Shown here one piece after another: positions 1 to 10,530 of a stretch of DNA of 64,000 nucleotides. The position numbers and the translations under genes were made by a program. The notes under the pieces are model-generated. The model had not been told where the DNA came from, did not search any database, and saw only the letters and a program-made list of their open reading frames with translations. Numbering within the stretch: the stretch's first letter is position 1; each line of letters starts with the position of its first letter. This DNA is from Apostichopus japonicus (Eukaryota > Echinodermata > Holothuroidea > Aspidochirotida > Stichopodidae), in assembly GCF_037975245.1 (NCBI RefSeq), contig NC_092563.1:7687501-7751500 (forward strand). The letters are read 5' to 3'.

Positions 1-1364
1 TTTCAATAAACCTTCTGGAAATAAGCGAATAACGGATGTCCCAAGTGGGCAATGTTAAAAGCATTTTTGTGGAGTGATGAACTCTCTTGACGTAAACCCC
101 GACGAAAATTTCACGGTATCACGCAAATCATAAGAGAAAAGTAACAATACATGAAATTTGGGGCCCCTTATACGCAATCTCAAAACTTGTTCACTTTCAT
201 TATAGAGGTCACACGTGACAAGGAAAAAGCCCTTAGCTTTTCCTTAAGATCTCGACTTTTTTCCCCCTTCTTCTATAAATATAAGTGTCTTGAAATCTCA
301 CCTCATGTTTATCACAGTGGAACCGTCTAATTTGATGTTTGACGATCAACTCAGTATCTACGTCCCTAAGGCATTGATCATATCATTTCCTTCAACTCTA
401 GTAATAATCCTGAAAACTTCTTAAATCACTCAAAATATACCGACCTTGACTCACTTTTGGTGAGCAATGTTTTTCATGTTATTTCGCCAATTTTTTTCAC
501 CCCCCCCCCACTAACCTCGAGCCCGATTTGGCATCATAGCACAACTATTTATACAAACGTAAATGCCTCTCCTAGCACGTACCACCCCCCCCCCCTACTC
601 CCGTATTAAACTCTGCGTACGGGCCTGGATGAGAGGGAACAGCCAGTGTATGTTTAAAATATAGGTAAATGAGTATTCACAATATGGTAATTCCAGGGAA
701 GATAAGTAATGGCAGTTAACAAAACTTTTTTTGCTTTTCACTTGATTCTCTTTATCCAAGATGGCCGGTGTAACAGTGTAGAACACCCCTCGCTCGAAAC
801 TGCTGTAATATATCCGTGGGATATTCTGCACGTTTTGTAGACATATCTTCGAGGAGATCGGTTGCGCTAGCTTCAAACTGTTACAGCGCTGTTATCCGTT
901 TGAAACGTAGCGCAAATAATAATATTGCGACGGATTTTTATTTAACGAAAGTATTTAAACATGTATATGACTTCAATATACTACAAAAACATCGTCTAAT
1001 AAAAATACTCATGGGGATGTACACATTGTCACACCGGTTTAGCTTATATATATATGTATAGCAACTGAATTGTCTTCTCTTATTCTTTGAATATTCATGA
1101 ACCTGTATAAATCCTTTGCAATTTCTTCTTTTCCAGGTTTGTCAATCCTCGTTGAATTGTTAATTATAAAGGAGATTTTTCGTTAAAATCGCCTCTTTAT
1201 GAAGAGTTTAAACCAAACAGCCATGATTGAATGACGTTATATAACCGTCTCAAACCAAGACGAAGGGACAAGGTTTTGGTTGATTTAGTTTGCAGTTTTA
1301 GTTAGCAAACTGAATTTATATTAGTTCTTCAAACTGATTTGTACAAACACAACACTATTTCAAC
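1..1364. other. Upstream flank of the GPCR gene
   Basis: No coding signal is recognised here. Poly-C runs lie near 509 and 590. A pyrimidine-rich stretch ending in 'ttttccag' at about 1136 is a plausible 3' splice site, so the receptor gene may have a 5' untranslated exon starting near 1137 and running into the ATG at 1365. No TATA element could be assigned with confidence. Confidence 0.4.
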
Positions 1365-2062
1365 ATGGATGAACGGAACTTGACCGATTTTCTGGACGGA
1401 ACCACAACGGCAAGCACGAGCCAAGAACCGCCCAATGGCGATGTTTTGTACAAAGTTGTGGCAACAACGGTATATTTCATTCTCGGTGCAGTAGCGATCG
1501 TTGGGAACACCATGGTGATCATAGTCGTACTACGAGTTAAATCAATGCGTACACCGACCAATTGCCATCTTGTCAGTCTAGCGTTTGTCGATGCAGTCAC
1601 AGGCTTGGTACCGAATTGGTTGCATTCGATACCAGAAGTGCTGGGAAATTCGACCTGGTATGGCGCGATTGGATGTGTCCCTATGGTTTACGTGGAATAC
1701 CTCGTATTTAATATGTCTGCGGTGTCCATTGCCGCGTTTACGGCTGAACGGTATATCGCGATTTGTCATCCAATGAAATCCCATTACATGTGTACTATAA
1801 ACCGTGCGGTGAAAATAATCGTCTGTGTATGGATCTTCACCGCGATTTACTGTGTGTGTTGGCTGATACTTATCGATTACGACGAGACGAGACCTAATCC
1901 GTGTTATTACAACACCGACTACGAGAAGTTTCTTCCATACGTCTATGTGGCAGATTGTATTCTGTTTTATATGATACCAGTCGGTATAGCTATTCCTACT
2001 TATATTGTCATCGGCCGAGCGTTATACCGAAGCACCAGATCTAGAAGTAAAATGGTCGCAAG
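1365..2062 (+). CDS. TRHR-like: TRH-receptor-like GPCR, coding exon 1 (TM1-TM5)
   Basis: First coding exon of a class A (rhodopsin-family) peptide GPCR; with exons at 2448-2517 and 4061-4402 it gives a 369-residue receptor. Seen: an extracellular N-terminus with N-glycosylation-type sites; TM1 with GNTMVI; TM3 followed by ERYIAICHP in place of DRY; conserved cysteines before TM3 and in ECL2; TM5 ending near residue 222. Family knowledge: ERYIAICHP together with FCRxCxYLNSAxNPxIYN in the last exon is the pattern of thyrotropin-releasing-hormone receptors, which couple to Gq at the plasma membrane. The exon ends after two bases of codon 233 at a GTAAGA donor (2063). The ATG at 1365 is chosen because it is first in the open frame and precedes a normal-length N-terminus. 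Ligand identity is inferred; a related neuropeptide receptor is possible. Confidence 0.87.
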
Positions 2063-2447
2063 GTAAGATCGAGCAACGGCTAAATGTTACTTCTCTACAA
2101 ATTCATCTCTATGGACAGCTTTTATCCAAGGAAAAAATGATATATTTTGCTGATAAGAAGATTTTTTGTCGAAGAAACGCTGTTTTGTTTAGTCAGAATA
2201 ACGGTTATTTCGGGAAGCGTGGAAGGAGTATTTAGGAGTGGAAATGGTTGGGAATGAGTGAGGAATAGGTGGATATGGGTGGGGAAGAGGGTAGGGGTGT
2301 GTTGAACTATTCATAATCTAAGATATGTTAACATATGGCTGAGACAATATCAGCTATGATGTGGTTTTCCTCTTTTGTTTGAAAATATTTGCGTTCATTT
2401 TAATATTCTATGATAACTTTTTTCATTGCCTCTCTTTGTTTTCAAAG

Positions 2448-2517
2448 CTATTCAAGGAAAAGAGAGGATGGAACAACTGAAAAGGCTCACGATAAAAGTG
2501 ATGCTGCTAGAAAACAG
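2448..2517 (+). CDS. TRHR-like: TRHR-like GPCR, coding exon 2 (third intracellular loop)
   Basis: A 70-nt exon too short for ORF calling. It starts after 'ttttcaaag' (acceptor at 2447) and ends at CAG|GTGAGA (2517/2518). The first base completes the AG| codon of exon 1 (Ser), and the remaining 23 codons are open, Lys/Asp/Glu-rich and end in ARKQ, which joins VVKML of exon 3. TRH receptors have RKQVTKML at this point, so splice sites, phase and homology all agree. It encodes most of the basic third intracellular loop before TM6. Confidence 0.85.
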
Positions 2518-2544
2518 GTGAGAAGGGTACCTATATTTTGGAAA

Positions 2545-3076
2545 CCCATATTTTGCATATTTTGCTAAGGATAAGGAAGTACTTGAAAAGGTCCAGAGGA
2601 GGGCTACTAGGATGATTAGTTCCTTAAAGAGTGTTCCTTATAATTGTCGGTTACAACTGTTGAATCTCACCACACTGGAGCTTAGGAGGTTCAACGTGGG
2701 GACTTGATCCAGGTTTTCAAGATTGTGTATGGTTTCGACAATTTATCCTTTACCGACTTTTTCATGTTTGCTAACAGTAGTTGTACCAGAGGTTATTGTC
2801 TTAAACTCCAAAAGTCACATAGTAGGATTAATATTCGGCATAACATTTTTTCTAATATAGGGTTGTGAATGAGTGGAATGGTTTGCCTGAGAAAGTTGTA
2901 CTTGCAAGTAGTGTCAATGGGTTTAAGAATGCTTTGGACAAACACTTTAAGCATTGTAATCGGGTCTGAGTGTTTGTGTCTTCAGTTTTTTTTCTCTCTC
3001 TCTATAGGGTCCTTGATGGGGACTTAAGTGTCCCTCCTGATCCCTTTTTTCTACTAAACTAAACTAAACTAACCTA
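2545..3076 (+). mobile_element. 5'-truncated LINE tail (CR1/L2-like) in GPCR intron 2
   Basis: Conceptual translation with breaks gives the C-terminal end of a non-LTR reverse transcriptase: LEKVQRRATRMI, then TLELRRFN, FKIVYGF, then NEWNGLPEKVV and FKNALDKHF. This order is typical of CR1/L2/Jockey-type LINE polyproteins. At least two frame breaks (near 2690 and 2860) make it non-functional. It ends in a short (ACTAA)n tail at 3053-3072, the kind of 3' repeat such LINEs carry. It lies in sense orientation inside intron 2 of the receptor gene. Confidence 0.75.
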
Positions 3077-3596
3077 TGTATGGTGGCCATTGGAATGAGG
3101 AGGGGGGCGGGGGGGGGGGGGTAGGAGATATATCTACATACAGGTACACCATATCATTGAAAATATGGCTCGGTGAGATGACGCTGTGGCTGCAGCTGGC
3201 AATAAAAAAAATAATATATTTTTGGATGTATACCTTTTTGGTAAGACACCAGTGATATGGTAGAGCTGATAAAGGTTGTGGCAATAGAAGTCAATAAAAC
3301 CTACCATCTGTCGAAGTCGTGGATTCAATACCTGGCTGGCTAAAGTAAGGTGGATGTTTCAACCAGTTAAAATCCACAGTTTTTCCCCATTTTGAAATGA
3401 TCTTCAAAATTGTAAAAAAAAAATATCCAGAATGAACTTAACCTGTAAATTGTATAGCCACTTGATGTGAAGTGTAAGCTTTAAGCCATTCGGCATCTAC
3501 CACAAACATTACGTGGCTGCTTAGATTAGCGTCGACAACTAGTTACAACTGCCTTCCAGACGGATTAGTTTAGAAATTGGAAATTGAGCCATTGAT

Positions 3597-3720
3597 GATC
3601 CAGAAAGGGAAGCCGGGGGCATGTGATGTTGCTGTCCATCCAGGGAAGGAAACATGGGGCACGTGACGTTGCTGTTGATCCAGGGAAGGAAACTTGGGGC
3701 TCGTAATGTTGCTTTTGATC
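3597..3720 (+). repeat. 40-bp tandem repeat, about 3 copies
   Basis: Units starting at 3597, 3637, 3677 and a partial one at 3717 share GATCCAGGGAAGGAAAC followed by a GTGAYGTTGCTG core. The period is 40 bp with several substitutions between copies. It sits in GPCR intron 2, about 340 bp before the last exon. Confidence 0.8.
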
Positions 3721-4060
3721 CTTCTTTGTCACTAACAATTATCTACAAACAATTTTTGTTAATTTTTAAACGGTACCTATATAGTGGGAAAGGGTACACA
3801 CGTTTCTCATGTACTAGTATTTGCCGATATTGTCTTATGCACAGCTACGTTGGTAGCCAAGTCGACATACCGATTGCCATTACTTGTTCGGGCCTGGCAC
3901 CCTCGTCCGAGAATCCTGACTCCGCCACTTTTAACCCACCGATAAAGGGACGGGTGACCCGTGCATGTGTCAGCATCTGTCAACAAGTTTATTTTCGTAA
4001 GGTTGTGCACTTGACGTATTGACGTGCTTGTCTTTATTTTTTGCCTCATCTGTTATACAG

Positions 4061-4402
4061 GTAGTGAAGATGCTCTTCCTGGTGGTGGCGTTCTTTGCCG
4101 TCCTCTGGTTGCCATATCGTCTATTAGTTGTCACCAATTCGGTCTTTGGCGGTGGGATACATGACAGATGGATTCTTTTCTTCTGCAGAGCTTGTTACTA
4201 CCTCAACAGCGCTGCAAATCCAATCATTTACAACTTTATGTCTTTGAACTTTCGCAGAGCATTTAAGAAAATGTGTCCTTGTCTCGGTAAGATCATGACT
4301 CCGCAAAATGGTTCAAACACTCAAGGGCAAGGGGCTCGTAATACAACCACGTACACTACCTGTTCCACGAAAACTAGCTTACAAGGGGACAGTGTGCTTT
4401 AA
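4061..4402 (+). CDS. TRHR-like: TRHR-like GPCR, last coding exon (TM6, TM7, C-tail)
   Basis: Begins after 'gttatacag' (acceptor at 4060) in phase 0 with VVKML and ends at TAA 4400-4402. Seen: TM6 with LWLPYR where many GPCRs have CWxP (TRH receptors have LWMPYR), ECL3, TM7 with SAANPIIYN (NPxxY), helix 8 FRRAFKK, and CPC as a possible palmitoylation site. The tail ends in DSVL, which fits a class I PDZ ligand. A strong GTAAGA donor inside the exon at 4287 could allow an alternative tail using sequence near 10362. The last ~100 bp including the stop is tandemly duplicated downstream. Confidence 0.87.
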   Translation, partial: VVKMLFLVVAFFAVLWLPYRLLVVTNSVFGGGIHDRWILFFCRACYYLNSAANPIIYNFMSLNFRRAFKKMCPCLGKIMTPQNGSNTQGQGARNTTTYTTCSTKTSLQGDSVL

Positions 4403-4502
4403 GAACAATGCTTCATACCCTCAAGGGCAAGCGGCTCGTAATACAACCACGTACTCTACCTGTTCCACGAAAACTAACTTACAAGGGGACAGTGTTCTTT
4501 AA
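4303..4502 (+). repeat. 100-bp tandem duplication spanning the GPCR stop codon
   Basis: Two copies with exact 100-bp spacing (for example TCAAGGGCAA at 4321 and 4421; stop codons at 4400-4402 and 4500-4502). Each copy can encode ARNTTTY and QGDSVL followed by TAA. Because 100 is not a multiple of 3, the second copy is out of frame with the receptor and lies in the 3' UTR. The copies differ at only a few positions, so the event looks recent. Confidence 0.9.
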
Positions 4503-7500
4503 GAACAAATGCTTCGCTTGCTTGTTTTGTATTTCAAAAGATCCGGGAACTGCTATTCTATATTTAAAATTGTGATTGCTACAACTAGTGCTTACCTCAC
4601 ATGGAAACAATTCCGAATCAAGTCGATGTCACTACATCTGACGTCATGTAGCTTCGTTGCAGATATATTTTAGTATTTTCAATAACAGCATGCTAACATG
4701 CGGCTTCAGGGGAAATCGAAATTAACTAGTAATGACATCATAATCTATAAATATATATTAAGCCTCGAGAAATGAACTAAGTGCTGGCATGGTGTCAAAA
4801 GATGGACGTCTAAACATCATGGCTGAGGTTAAACTTAACGAAGCCAATGTATTTAGTGATTTTTGTGATGTTTTTGTGGTCTTACAGTAGCTAATGGAAA
4901 ATAAGTAGCTAATGGAAAATAAATGTAATGATGTTGTTCGATAATTATACATATTTTTTGGGGTATATATTATTAAATTATAACTGAATCATCGTGCTGT
5001 GATCCATGGGTCGTTGCTATAGTGACAATCACTTCAGATGGCTCATATGTTTTAGCACGTATACGTTACATATGAGGAGACGTAGCCTATCGTAAATATG
5101 TATAAGCTAGGCCATACCAGGCTGGCAATATACTGTAGTCTTTTAAGAACGTTGTTGGCAATGTTTGTCCTATACTGAGCATGACCATGTTTAGTATATC
5201 TGTTTTGTGAGAATTGTCATTTTTCACCAGCGATACCACATGCTTTCTGGTCTGTTGTCAAAGAAATTGGGAAATAATGGTGCCGTGCGACCGTGTTCGG
5301 TTTTTCACATCGAGGTAAATGAATCTGGAGAAACTATCACACAGTAAATACGCGCGTACCATGCATGGAGGGTCATGTGATGTGTTCCAGGGTGGTACTA
5401 ATATATTACTCTCCCCATTACGCATGATGATTTCACCCAACTAGTACGTAAATGTGTATGCGTGCTTAGAGCAGCAGACGACACCCGTTACCTAGCAATA
5501 ACCGTGCCTGTAGCCTAAAGTGATAGCTATATTGCCGTCGAGCAGCATTAGGCTCTGTTCCATGGCGAATTCCGTGGTTTCACTGAACTAAACATTTCCC
5601 CACATTTCCCATTTCTACATTCACTTATAGCAAGTAGTAATAACGTTAGGCCATATGAGACAAAGCTTGCCCCTGGAGCTGTATTAATAAGTAAGATCTA
5701 TTATGTAGAAGGCCTGCCTTCATTCAAGAGAACAAGGTTGAACATTAGCATATTAGCACTATTTCGCACGCCTGAAGTACCAGTACCTTCTCACGCCGTT
5801 AGTTTCCATGTCCGATCCGTCTTGGTGCAAATCTTTCACGAAGTCACTAACACTGTTCTCGAACTGCTACAGAGAAATATCAGTTTGGTACCACCCTGTA
5901 ACACGTCACATGACCCTCCATGCATGGTACGCGCGCCCAATTGACATGAATCCTCCAGATTCATTTACCTCGATGGTTTTTCATCGTTAGGTTCTCTCTT
6001 GAATGGGTCTAGTTATTTTAACTTCACAACAGCTGGCTATAGACGATGGCAATGTCATCGCGTGGTGTAGAAGAGATATTTCAGAACGTAGCTATAGATA
6101 TTAAACCTTAAAAATCATCCTCACACAATAACGTGGAAATTTTCTAGATAACTTCTATCTGTTTGTAACTGTTCATCGAAAACGTAGTAACTGTAAAACA
6201 ATAACATATAAATAATATTGAAGCAACCGTTTGTATTTGATATTCTCGACAATTTGACAAACTCAGTCATTTTAAACTAATATTGCAATTGGTTAAATTA
6301 AGCATTAAATGCATTCGTTTCTTACTTTGAATCATTAACGACTAATTAATGATCATCCTACTTGCTTTTTTCTTACTCATTCAGACACTAATTCATAAGT
6401 ATGAATCACATAGCAACCGAATCGAGACTTTTGAAATGTTCCGACTTTTCCTTCAATTTCATATTTGACAGCCTAAGTCATACAAGTGACATGTATTGTT
6501 TGTTGGCTAAGAAATAAAAATATAAAAAGTTACTAAAAGCAACGCAGAAATCTGCATAAATTGTTGTGATGATGTATTTACGTAATGTTGTATTTCAATT
6601 TTCATGTTATATAGAATTCTCATTACTTAGAGCATGCTATAGAGCATGTATGCCTATACACTCACTGTTCATTGCACGAACCACATTTTTGTTGCTAATA
6701 TATTCTTGTATATATGTTATCATTGGATAAAGAATGAATATTCATTGCATGGGATCCGTGTGTGCGCATGTCATCATTGGTCATAGACAGGGTCATGATC
6801 TTTAGGCGCGTAAGCTGAGAGCCAAATCGTGTCGGCAGAGAGAGACGTGAAAAAGGTCCATATGCCGTCAAGTTTAATGTCGCGGGCTTAACCTCTTCGA
6901 CGTTGTCAAAATATTTGCATGTAACTTGCATATTATAATATTCTCTCTCTCATCATTCCGTTTATATTATGTGCGATATTCCAATTGTTGGATGGAACTG
7001 GTTGAGCTTAACACCGAAAGTACAATTATAATATTAATTAATATATTATCATAATGACCGGTGGCTGTTTGGTCGTTTCTTCTCCGTCATTGTAAACTTT
7101 CCAATTGAACCCTTAATTTTTACTAATGAAAATCTCACGACACCTCAGTACATCAGTGAGAGTCCCAGGATGTTCTGAATGTAGTTTTGGTAGCTAATGC
7201 ACAAACAATATTCAATTGTACACACTTACAAGCCGACAGCGAAATTTATGTATGAAATATACATGTTCTGAGACAGTTTTAATAAAGTATGGCATACACA
7301 TGACATTGGTTGTTATTTCATATATTTGTTGGCATTTATTCGAGGTTACTATAACGTGTATAATAATTATGTCAAAACTAAAGAACTGCTATACTATATG
7401 ACAATAGGGTAAATAATATTAGAGCAAACTGTTTATGCGCGCAAACAAATTTGAGCAATTGCAATGGCAAGGAAGTGGTTGTATATTCTTTCCCATCATA

Positions 7501-8460
7501 TTTTTAAGTACTTATGTTTTCTTACCTGTTCATCTAATTCGTGGGTCGGGCTGGGACGGGGACATTTGGGAGAGAAGAGTGAAGGAAATGGTAGTTGGGG
7601 TTCGGGGGGGGGGGGTTGGGGATTAGGGGGTGAGGCTGACGTTGGACTTTTCACTCGCCTCCTCGCTATCATCATAACGGTTCCATGGATACGAGGTCAA
7701 GTCACGCCAATCATTCTTTTCCCGACGTTGATACACAACAACTCCCATGCAAGAATGATGATGGTATAAATGCATGCATGCATTCCTTGGTTCCATCAGT
7801 AGAATACCCTACAGTATTGACTACGTCGTTATATGCATCATGGACCACATCGGCTATACATTGCACGTACGTCATCACCATTCATTTATTGATTTCATTT
7901 CAACCATAATTCCATCATTTTTCTTTCAAATCATGTTGTTCTGATAAGTTTTACACTTTTGAATTGAAGCAGCAGCAGCATGAAATATATACAAGTTTTC
8001 GATCCAAAGTAGTTTTGTTGGCGTCACCCTGCTCATCTAAATAAGCGGGCAGGGAGGGAGGTAGGTGTGTTTGGTGGGGGGGGGGGGGATAGGGCGGGGT
8101 GTTTCAGGAAAGAGGAAGATAGGTGGTCGACTGCCTTGATGGAAGCTCATCGTCATGTGTGAAAAGTTATATTTCTAAAGTGATTAAAATCCGATAAACC
8201 TATGTATAGTATTTCCAGTTCAATAGAGGTCAAATGCAAATTATTGCTTTTGTTTGTGATGTGTTTCTTTGCAACCTAATTAGCGAAATAGCTCTACTTA
8301 AAAGGCTATTCTGCAGTGGCAGTGATAGAACCAATACATGTGTTGTTGATATATTCCAGAAGTCAATGGTTAATAACGCAGATATGACGTCACAATGATA
8401 TACCATTGTCATTATGTCAAGTTTTCTACGACATTCCTTGGTATAATTTCTAGTGCCACG
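4503..8460. other. Non-coding flank downstream of the GPCR
   Basis: No credible coding exon is seen. It contains the inverted repeat listed separately (5301-5983), G-rich stretches near 7545-7640 and 8044-8100, and unremarkable AT-rich DNA. Short ORFs here lack codon structure, splice context or family motifs. Confidence 0.5.
5301..5983. repeat. Diverged long inverted repeat (fold-back or MITE remnant)
   Basis: The arm at 5301-5399 is repeated in inverse orientation at 5887-5983. Both carry CATGCATGGAGGGTCATGTG, a CAGGGTGGTAC segment and ATCGAGGTAAATGAATCTGG in mirrored order. The spacer is about 490 bp. Arms have diverged with small indels and no clear target duplication was found, so it is an old fold-back or MITE-like element. 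Confidence 0.65.
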
Positions 8461-8463
8461 TTT

Positions 8464-10277
8464 CTAACAAAGTGATCATTTAGTTGGATAATTATAGTGG
8501 TTGATCATTTAGTTGGATAATTATAGTGGTTTATTATTTAGATGGATAATTATAGTGGTTTATCATTTAGTTGGATAATTCTAGTGGTTTATCATTTAGT
8601 TGGATAATTATAGTGGTTTATCATTTAGTTGGATAATTATAGTGGTTGATCATTTAGTTGGATAATTATAGTGGTTTATCATTTAGATGGATAATTATAG
8701 TGGTTTATCATTTAGTTGGATAATTACAGTGGTTTATCATTTAGTTGGATAGTTATAGTGGTGTATCATTTAGTTGGATAATTATATAGTGGTTTATCAT
8801 TTAGTTGGATAATTATAGTGGTTTATCATTTAGTTGGATAATTATAGTGGTTTATCATTTAGTTGGATAATTATAGTGGCTTATCATTTAGTTGGATAAT
8901 TATAGTGGTTTATCATTTAGTTGGATAATTATAGTGGTTTATCATTTAGTTGGATAATTATAGTGGTTTATCATTTAGTTGGATAATTATAGTGGTTTAT
9001 CATTTAGATGGATAATTATAGTGGTTTATCATTTAGTTGGATAATTACAGTGACTTATCATTTAGTTGGATAATTATAGTGGTTTATCATTTAGTTGGAT
9101 AATTATAGTGGTTTATCATTTAGTTGGATAATTATAGTGGTTTATCATTTAGTTGGATAATTACAGTGACTTATCATTTAGTTGGATAATTATATTGGTT
9201 TATCATTTAGTTGGATAATTATAGTGGTTTATCATTTAGTTGGATAATTATAGTGGTTTATCATTTAGTTGGATAATTATAGTGGTTTATCATTTAGTTG
9301 GATAATTATATAGTGGTTTATCATTAAGTTGGATAATTTAAGTGGTTTATCATTTAGTTGGATAATTATAGTGGTTTATCATTTAGTTGGATAATTACAG
9401 TGACTTATCATTTAGTTGGATAATTATAGTGGTTTATCATTTAGTTGGATAATTATAGTGGTTTATCATTTAGTTGGATAATTATATAGTGGTTTATCAT
9501 TAAGTTGGATAATTAAAGTGGTTTATCATTTAGTTGGATAATTATAGTGGTTTATCATTTAGTTGGATAATTACAGTGACTTATCATTTAGTTGGATAAT
9601 TATAGTGGTTTATCATTTAGTTGGATAATTATAGTGGTTTATCATTTAGATGGATAATTACAGTGACTTATCATTTAGTTGGATAATTATAGTGGTTTAT
9701 CATTTAGTTGGATAATTATAGTGGTTTATCATTTAGTTGGATAATTATAAAGGGGTTTATCATTTAGTTGGATAATTACAGTGGTTTATCATTTAGTTGG
9801 ATAATTACAGTGGTTTATCATTTAGTTGGATAATTATAGTGGTTATCATTTAGATGGATAATTATAGTGGTTTATCATTTAGTTGGATAATTATAGTGGT
9901 TTATCATTTAGTTGGATCATTATAGTGGTTTATCATTTAGTTGGATAATTATAGTGGTTGGTCATTTAGTTGGATATTTATAGTGGTTTATCATTTGGTT
10001 GGATAATTATAGTGGTTATCATTTAGTTGGATATTTATAGTGGTTTATCATTTAGTTGGATCATTATAGTGGTTTATAATTTAGCTGGATAATAATAGTG
10101 GTTGGTCATTTAGTTGGATAATTATAGTGGTTATCATTTAGTTGGATAATTATAGTGGTTTATCATTTAGTTGGATAATTATAAAGGGGTTTATCATTTA
10201 GTTGGATAATTATAGTGGTTTATCATTTAGTTGGATCATTATAGTGGTTTATCATTTAGTTGGATCATTATAGTGGT
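8464..10277 (+). repeat. 29-bp minisatellite array, about 62 copies
   Basis: A near-perfect tandem array whose unit contains TTTATCATTTAGTTGGATAA followed by TTATAGTGG. Variants are non-random: 'ACAGTGACT' units recur through 9045-9660, a two-base-longer 'TATATAGTGG' unit followed by a 'CATTAAG' unit occurs at about 9305 and again 176 bp later at about 9481 (six units), and 'ATAAAGGGG' units occur near 9747 and 10183. The right third (9840-10277) is more degenerate. It starts and stops abruptly. Confidence 0.95.
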
Positions 10278-10361
10278 GAATATGGCTTATCGTTTTCGAA
10301 TAAAGAAACTTACTGATTTCGAAATTATCGTTATTTTGTTTCTCACTTTTTTCTCTAACAG

Positions 10362-10530
10362 AAAGATCACAGGAAAACGGTCTATCGCGAGTAACGCCAG
10401 GAACATTGATCCTGCGAACGAAAACGAAATCACACCGCTCCCATCGACAGGGATTCAGCTCTCACCCAGTCTGATAAATCAATGCACTAACATGTCATTA
10501 ACAGAGTCCTACCATATACTGCAATGTTAA
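10362..10530 (+). CDS. Candidate alternative 3' exon of the GPCR (or unrelated exon)
   Basis: A good acceptor (pyrimidine tract, 'ctctaacag' ending at 10361) opens two long frames. Joined to the internal donor at 4286/4287 of the receptor's last exon (phase 1), the tail would be 37-38 residues, starting ERSQENG and ending in HPV. Another phase is open for about 55 residues to a TAA at 10528-10530. Placement downstream of the receptor on the same strand suggests an alternative C-tail, but 6 kb and a minisatellite intervene and no homology is recognised. Confidence 0.3.
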
